Assembly: GCF_004337985.1 (NCBI RefSeq)
Contig: NC_043744.1
Span: forward strand, 4,221,157-4,285,156
Reading direction: 5' to 3'
Origin: Pyricularia pennisetigena
Taxonomy: Eukaryota > Ascomycota > Sordariomycetes > Magnaporthales > Pyriculariaceae
DNA: 64,000 nt
In this document: positions 57,571-64,000 of the stretch, in pieces
Layout: each line of letters begins with the position of its first letter
Position numbering within the stretch: the first letter of the stretch is position 1
Made by a program: the position numbers and the translations under genes
The notes under the pieces: model-generated
What the model was told of the DNA's origin: nothing
Seen by the model: the letters and a program-made list of their open reading frames with translations, nothing else
Database searches by the model: none

Positions 57571-58229
57571 CTTGGGGTTTGTGATTGTGCTTTTGGCGTC
57601 GCTTTACTTAGCACTCAGTTTGGTGGTTTGATTGAAAGTAGTGCTACAGATATGAGTGATGTTTGTTAGGCGTTTGCTCCTCCAAACCGTCCCTCTTTTC
57701 GTAAGTTGATATGTAGTGCAGTGTTTTGTTGATCTCATGAATAATTCGAGACCAATTGCGGCTGCTGGAGTTAATGAACCACGCGTGATTGAGAAAGCTC
57801 GGTGGTCATCTCCAAGACCCTACTTACGCCAGCACAAAGTTTGTCTCCTGGCCCCGCTACGCTTTCAGCTCAACCGACAGGCACTATCCAAAAAACTGGC
57901 TTTGTTGATATGTCACTTGAACGATTTACTTCAAATCGCATCCCGAATTTTGATAGCAATTTTGTTTAGTTAGGCTTTTGCGATGGTAATAGACAGCATC
58001 ACATCTATTGACTATATAGCAACAGATTTAAACTTAAAGAAACGTCTGGCCCTCAACTGGGCGCCAGAATATAGAAAAGAAAGGGGGTATACATCACGGT
58101 CGTACTCATGATCAGATCTTCTGATCTTCTGCAGCCTGCAACGCGGTTTAGGTTTTTTTTATGACCTCTTGTCACGTTCAGATGCACTAGGTCTAGCGTA
58201 GGAACCATATCCAAAAATTCAACTTGATC
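57571..58229. other. Spacer between hydratase and MFS gene
   Basis: Promoter of the hydratase gene and 3' flank of the MFS gene on the same strand. No gene seen. Confidence 0.6.
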
Positions 58230-60670
58230 TTAGATGGCCCTCTTCTCATCCTCGGCTCCTCCAGTTGTAGTCTGGACATGATGGTTGTGTCTGTCCTCCT
58301 TGTAGAAGGGCTCGAGCTTGGCGTTCCTGTCAAAAAGCACCCAACGCTTGAACCACCACGGCAAAGCCTTGGTGCACTGGTACTTGATGAACTTAGAAGT
58401 TGGCGACCCGAAGACGTAGTCGAGCTCCTCGAGTGTGCGCTGTTTTGTCTCAGGCACCCAGAGGAAGATCATGATGAGTGCAAGGACGTTGAGACCAGCG
58501 TAGAAGCCAAAGACACCAACGACCTTGAACCTGTCGAGCAGGAAGGGGAAGGTAATGCCTGGTTATTTGATCATGCACCAATTAGCTTGTAATCTTCAAG
58601 GATACGTCCATGTCGGAGACTTACCGAGAATAGCAGCCCAGAAGAGACAAGTGGCGACGGCAAAACCCATGCCAACCTCTCTGTGCGACAGTGGGAATAC
58701 CTCGGCACTGTATGTGAAAGGCACAGGGCCCTCACCAGGCGAATAGAAGGCGCCGAAAAGGAAGACAAACAGAGCGACCAATCCGAGGCGGACCCTTGCC
58801 TGGGGTCCATCAGGGTCGATAAGTGTGCAGAGACCGGCAGCGAGGAGCGTCCAGGTCATCTGGGGGAAGGTGAACAGGAGGAGCGAGCGGCGACCAAACT
58901 GAATGAAATCCAAAGTCAGCATGACTGTTCGTAGGGTGCGTCGCAAGATGCAAGTGCTTACCGTGTCAATGGTCCAGAAAGCCGGGAACGCAAACAGCCA
59001 GTTGACCAGACCAAAACCGAGAGAACCGAGCAGAGCCTCGTAACGACCGAACCCCTGAAAATGGAGCCTATTAGTTTTGCAACAGAAACATGGTTGCTGG
59101 ACGAATCGCCCAAGGCTAGACTTACAGCATCCTCAAACACTGTTGTGGAGTAGAAAGCAATGATGTTGATACCGCACATCTGCTGAGCCAACATGACGGT
59201 GAAAGCGGCCAGCGTCGCACGGCGCACACGGGGAATGGTGAAGAGCTCGACGAAGCGAGTGGCATATGTGCTCTTGCCCAAAACCTCGTTCTCAAGCACC
59301 AGCTGGGAGTGGATGTAGTATATGTCGCGAGCGCCCTGCACCTTGGTGAAGCGCAGGCGCTGGATGGACTTCCAGGCGTCGGCGTAACGGTTCTTCTTCA
59401 TGTACCATCGAGGACTCTGTATTGGCCATGGAATGGTAAGTATTTTGTACGGGGATGATATTGGATATAGTTGGGCGTCGCCGGTCCAATAAGAGCCGCG
59501 CCAATAGGGGAGAGAAATGTACTGACCTCAGGGCACAGGTAAATCAACAAGAGCAGGGGAACGGCAGGAATGAACGGGGCTCCCAACATCAACCTCCAGT
59601 TGATTCGGCTGTCAACGCTGAAAACGGCTACGTTAAACGCCGTTCCAAGGAAAATTCCGAATGCAGTCCACATCTGCCATGACATGACCAGGGCTCCACG
59701 GATCGAGGCCGGCGAGTTCTCTGCAGCGTAGATAGGGACTGTTCATAAAAAACGGTACATCAGTCAAAAAACTTTTCTCTAGGATCTTCAAAAGAGTAGT
59801 CTGGCTATCAGGGAAGCTTACCTGTAGAAGCCTTGATGCCCATTCCGATGCCCATAAGGAGACGGCAGACCAGTTGCTGTTCCCATGTGTGGCAGAAAGC
59901 GGAACCGATGACGGGCCAGAGACAAAAGTGAGCAGATACAAAGATGACACCACGCCGACCGATCCAGTTGTTGACGGGATCAGAGAGCCAGCAGCCAAGC
60001 AGGGCAGATCCGAGGTAAGGACCGGCGTTCACCAGGCCTAGGATGATTCGTGAGCTTGTAGAGTCGTCGCCGATCTTGTATTCTTCCTGCATGTAGACAT
60101 TGGCGCCGTTGATACCAGTCTGGTCCCATCCCTGGACGGCTGCACCCATGGAGCAGGTGAAGATGGTCAGGAAGAGCTTCATGGGCATGCGCCACTTCTT
60201 CTCGACCTCAAGGCGCAGGGCGTCCTTCTCCTCGGCGGCCAGGGCATGCTCGCCAGGCAGGTTGTCATAGTTGTCCGGGTCCTGGGCGATGAGAGCGCCT
60301 TGTTTGAACACGGCCGTGTACTCGGTGAGACCCTTCTCCTGCGTGAAGGCCTCGACGTCCGCCATGAGGCGGTCGTAGGGGATGCCTGCGAGCGGGTTCT
60401 TGATGCGAGCCTCGGCGTTACGGTTGAGCGCCTCTAGGTCTGCGTGGTCGATGTGCTTGGCGCCCAAGCCGGGCTCTGTCGAGGGCTTGCCATTGCGAGG
60501 CGCGGCGGCCTTGTCTGAGCCACTGGAGGAGTCGCTGTTTGCTGACTGTAAGTACGTGGGTTCTATCTGACGTTGTGGTCTTTCTTTTTCAAAAAAAAAG
60601 CCAACACAAACGAGAACAAAACTCACTTCCGATGAACCTGCGGTTGGATTTCCTTGTTTGCGTCCGACAT
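58230..60670 (-). CDS. MFS sugar/polyol transporter, seven exons
   Basis: Exons 60670-60627, 60534-59822, 59738-59527, 59416-59126, 59054-58962, 58898-58625 and 58558-58230 give 651 residues. The first exon is only 44 nt ([14 protein letters not shown] plus two bases). It is chosen because it has the first ATG, a GTGAGT donor, and the only in-phase acceptor (AAACAG before CGACTCC). A cytosolic N-terminus of about 150 residues precedes the sugar-porter bundle: [43 protein letters not shown] joined to [53 protein letters not shown] and [16 protein letters not shown]. Family members carry hexoses or polyols; the substrate here is not predictable. The long N-terminal tail is characteristic of one fungal subgroup. 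Confidence 0.9.
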
Positions 60671-63593
60671 TGTTGCGACCAGGAGCGCGATATCGGAATA
60701 TCGACTGCGCAAATCTTTGCAACACTAGCTATGTCACCAGCCTACTTGGAGGATGGGGTGACTTTGGGGAAGAAAGTGAAAGAGAAGAGTAAGCACGACT
60801 CAGGAAGCTGGACGCGCCTGCCCTTTATTAGTTTTGCTCGTACGGTGTCTATCGCCCCTCCAAGTCCAGGTGAATGGATAACATGGGTAAGGTAGTTAGT
60901 TGCCTTTCATCCCGTTTCCCCATTCTCCTTCACACCTTTCCCCCGCCCCATTTTGCCCTGTCTTTTTCGCCTGCCGTATCATACAATCCTGACCGAACCC
61001 CAGGAACCCCAACTTCTCGAGGCAGCACACCAACAACAAGACCGAAGCCGTCCATGCAGGACAGGGAGCGCAGTAATAAACGATAGACACAAAAAGAAGG
61101 GAGTTATCTCCACCCCCAGTGTCACCGTACCCGTAGCCCTTCCTTGTGCTTGTTCTTTCCCAATCCAATGAATGCAAGCCAAGACATCATCTAGTCTAGT
61201 CGTTTAGTTGTGACTTTGCATGCAATGTTACAGACGGCGTTTGTCCGAGAAAAAGAGTGGGTGATTATACCCCACATTCAAAAGTCAACCCCCCACCTTG
61301 GGCTTACTATGTATTGTCTCTCCAGACTTCCCCAACCTGGCTGGAGTGAGTGGAGGAGCCTTGAAGCTTTCTACCGTGCAGAGATATTTTTATTAAACTG
61401 TTCGGCCTACAGTACCAATACGAGACGATTAGTCTAGAACAATAACTAACCTTGTTCTGAAAATTTCATCTTGATTGCCCACAATAGTGTGTGAACTGAA
61501 TATCATGCTGGTAGATCATTTATTTATATGTGGTAATTTGAAAGAAACTTCTTTCTATCTCTCGCCCTAACATGCTAGGTTGTACGAGTCCACATCGGTC
61601 CGCAATCCTCCGAATCGTATAGCTCCCAGCCGGCAATGCTAAAATTTTGCCAAGCAATTCAATACCACCTGTACTATGTACAATCAACCTCATCGCGACT
61701 TTAACATAAACCCATAAGTACAATAGAGGGACCGGTAATCCGCAGGCTAAACATTCCAATATCTTTTCCTGCCTTCATATCATGTTTGCAGTTAGTTCTA
61801 GCGATAAAGGCTTGCGGCACAAAAACCAGAAAATTTACTACGAAGCACAAGTAGGGGAAAAAAAACATTGTCCAACGCGCAGCCTCGGCTGACGTCATAA
61901 GCCGCATTGCAATCTGCCGTTCACCACCACAAGTGCGACGTCGAATCATTGCGGCGGGGGGCAACGTGCTTGATTTGCTCCACTCCAAAGGAAGGCCGGG
62001 GGAAAGGCTGGCTCCTCGTTCGTTAAGTTTGCATGACACCACCCAGGCAAGAGCCAAGTTCGCGTGGTGATCCGGGATCGTGACAAGTTTTGCCATGGAA
62101 GAAAGGTGAGATCGCATTCGGTGAGCGTTTCCTCGATGCCCAAGGCTGTGCAAAGTCTGAGGGTTTTCGATGGCATGTCTCCCACACAGAGTATTGCAGT
62201 CCCTAAACCTGACTTTACTCTGTATGGTTAGGGCCAACCTATCGCGTACTTAGCGTACCGACTCGACCATGGTCGCCTCACTACTCCGCATTCTTTTTTT
62301 CTGGTCGTATCACCCATCATCGAATGGCAACCCGTCTTTGTCCTCTCTCCTCGATCTCGATTTTTCACGGCGTGGAGTCCTCCTGCAGGAAAGTGCTGCG
62401 TACCATACAGTAAATATACTACGTTCCTGAGGTAGGGGTGGGGCTGTGGGGGCCGTCTGACACAGTATAGTACTTGGTACCTTGGTGTTGTGATGAGAAA
62501 ACCCACTGTGATAGGTGAAAGAGGATACCAGGCCCCGGTCTTTTTTCGAGATTGATCTCGAGGGGCGGTGAATCTTTTCTACTTTGAGAGTGACTTTTCA
62601 TCGACATGGACAAACTCGACCACAGCAAGTTCACCACAAACTCTACCAAGCATGGTGGTTGTTGTGTGTGACAAGTTGTATGGTCATAGGCACTTTGCGC
62701 AGTTTTACGAATCACGTATTGCCGTATAGATGAGGAAAACACGCGAATAGAAGGAAAGTAATAAAACAATATCTCAGCGCATTCCGACCCGTCGGGATTT
62801 TTGTCTCTTCTTGTTCTTGTTCAACCCCGGCGACGGTAATGGAAATGGGCATTCTTCGGCTCTTGGAACACACCCTCATTGGCTGTGACTCCAGGTGCGC
62901 CGGACCACACTGGCGGCTCAAAAACTGGGACATCGGTGCACACATCTCCGCCGAAAACCCCATGGGCTCCCAGTGCCGATAATCCGGGAAGGAGGGCGAG
63001 GAGTAACCGAGAAGGCAAGAAAAGAAAAATAATCTTACCACGGATAACAATTGGCGGAACTTGTCCCGTGGGAAAATTACTTACAGGGAATTCAATTGGC
63101 GACTCCAGAAAAAAAAAAAAAAGGAGCTTCTAGTTTCCTACCACACATGGGCATGCGGATGTGCACAAGGTGCCGTAGAAAAGAGGAGAAGTTTTGTTGA
63201 TCAGCGCCGTCGATCCTGTCGATTCCAGAGCTGAAGGGTCCAAAAGGTCCCCCATAGCCCAGATTTTACTAGCAAAGACAAGCCAGACAAGTTTTGACAA
63301 GAAAAGACCCTTTTTTTTTTTTTTTTTTTTGCTTGCCTGCAGCCAAAGGCTGGGGGAGAAGCTTCCCGCTAAGCGAGCGAAGCAATCATGGTGGGAAACA
63401 AGCACAGCCAATCCTACAAGCAAAAAGCTCGAACCGAACAAGAGACGCAAATCACCTCTAATCCTGTTGTAGAAGTTTTTCTGGCGATCGATTGAAACTC
63501 AACCGGGCTAGAAAACAAGAAATCCAGCTTGCCACATGCATTAGGCATACACTATGTAGAACTTGATACCAATTTTGCTGACCTTTGATGCAC

Positions 63594-63625
<32 letters not shown>

Positions 63626-64000
63626 CTTTCTCTTGTTTGCCGAGTGTAACTGTTTGAACTTTGTTCTTTGACGTTAATTCTGTCATTGTATTTCATTTCT
63701 ATTCTTGCCTTCAACAAAACCTTGCAGGTATACAGGGATTGGGGGAAATCTCGGGCTCCAGTCATCAAAAGGATTCAGTACCTTGCGCAACACGCAGGAC
63801 TTCAAACCAAATGCGCCCACCGAGCTGGACCGTTGGAAAATGCGCCAAAAAAAAAAGTCGGCCGCGAGCACACCATTTTTGCCTCGGTCAGCCATGTGGC
63901 ATTTGGAGCGGGCTGTCGGCAGGAAGACGTCACTTGGCGCCATGCATACCAAGTGGTACGGATTATGGCTTTGTGGGGTCGCAACCTACTACTTACACCT
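60671..64000. other. Gene-free right end, 3.3 kb
   Basis: Promoter side of the seven-exon MFS gene, then AT-rich sequence with long T runs (63308-63330 and about 63597-63625). Open frames up to about 178 codons (61701-62237) start without ATG and show no family features. A gene could begin beyond the right edge. Confidence 0.5.
63597..63625. repeat. Homopolymer T run
   Basis: About 29 T bases, directly read. Confidence 0.88.

Noticed and set aside
61701..62237. 178-codon open frame on the - strand
   Set aside because: Starts with TTG, no family features, mixed codon composition.
62821..63018. Possible small secreted protein on the - strand (hydrophobic start, 65 codons)
   Set aside because: It starts with TTG, not ATG, and lacks a supported upstream exon; effector-like appearance alone is not enough.

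Overview
The window is nuclear DNA of a filamentous ascomycete, most likely a Sordariomycete. The signs are spliceosomal introns of about 70-120 bp with GTAAGT-like donors, GC-rich exons, long pyrimidine-rich leaders and many poly(A)/poly(T) tracts. It also carries families typical of these fungi: 2EXR and F-box proteins, GPI-anchored chitin deacetylase, CPAF-like S41 peptidase and an expanded set of MFS carriers. The abundance of TAGG/TACCTA motifs and long A/T runs makes me lean towards Magnaporthales, but that is an impression and not a determination. No virus, rRNA, tRNA, CRISPR array or intact transposon was seen.

I support 17 protein-coding genes. Left part (0-12 kb): a GPI-type secreted S41 peptidase (-), a secreted DUF3237 protein (-) and an unrecognised 231-aa protein (+), separated by 3-4 kb of gene-free DNA including an AT-rich block. 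Middle (17-41 kb) is gene-dense: an arrestin-related adaptor with PY motifs, an F-box-like gene broken by one in-frame TAG, a two-RRM protein, a class I methyltransferase, mitochondrial RNA polymerase (RPO41), a 2EXR protein, a quinate/sugar-type MFS porter, a second MFS carrier and a Pyp1-type HAD phosphatase. Right part (44-61 kb): a secreted GPI-type PEBP protein, a membrane-anchored serine/arginine-rich disordered protein, a chitin deacetylase, an enoyl-CoA hydratase/isomerase and a seven-exon MFS sugar/polyol carrier. The last 3.3 kb holds no supported gene.

The genes do not form an obvious biosynthetic cluster. The themes are the cell surface (peptidase, DUF3237, PEBP, chitin deacetylase), solute uptake and its control (three MFS carriers plus an arrestin adaptor of the kind that directs transporter endocytosis), and housekeeping (RPO41, phosphatase, hydratase). 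Exon junctions were worked out by hand from GT/AG sites, reading phase and family continuity. In each multi-exon gene the summed exon lengths are a whole number of codons.

No convincing undescribed system was found. The best leads are the F-box gene with one nonsense codon, the unrecognised protein at 10.8 kb, a diverged 84-bp direct repeat at 42.2-42.7 kb, the TAGG-motif array flanking the methyltransferase, and possible intron retention in the chitin deacetylase gene.
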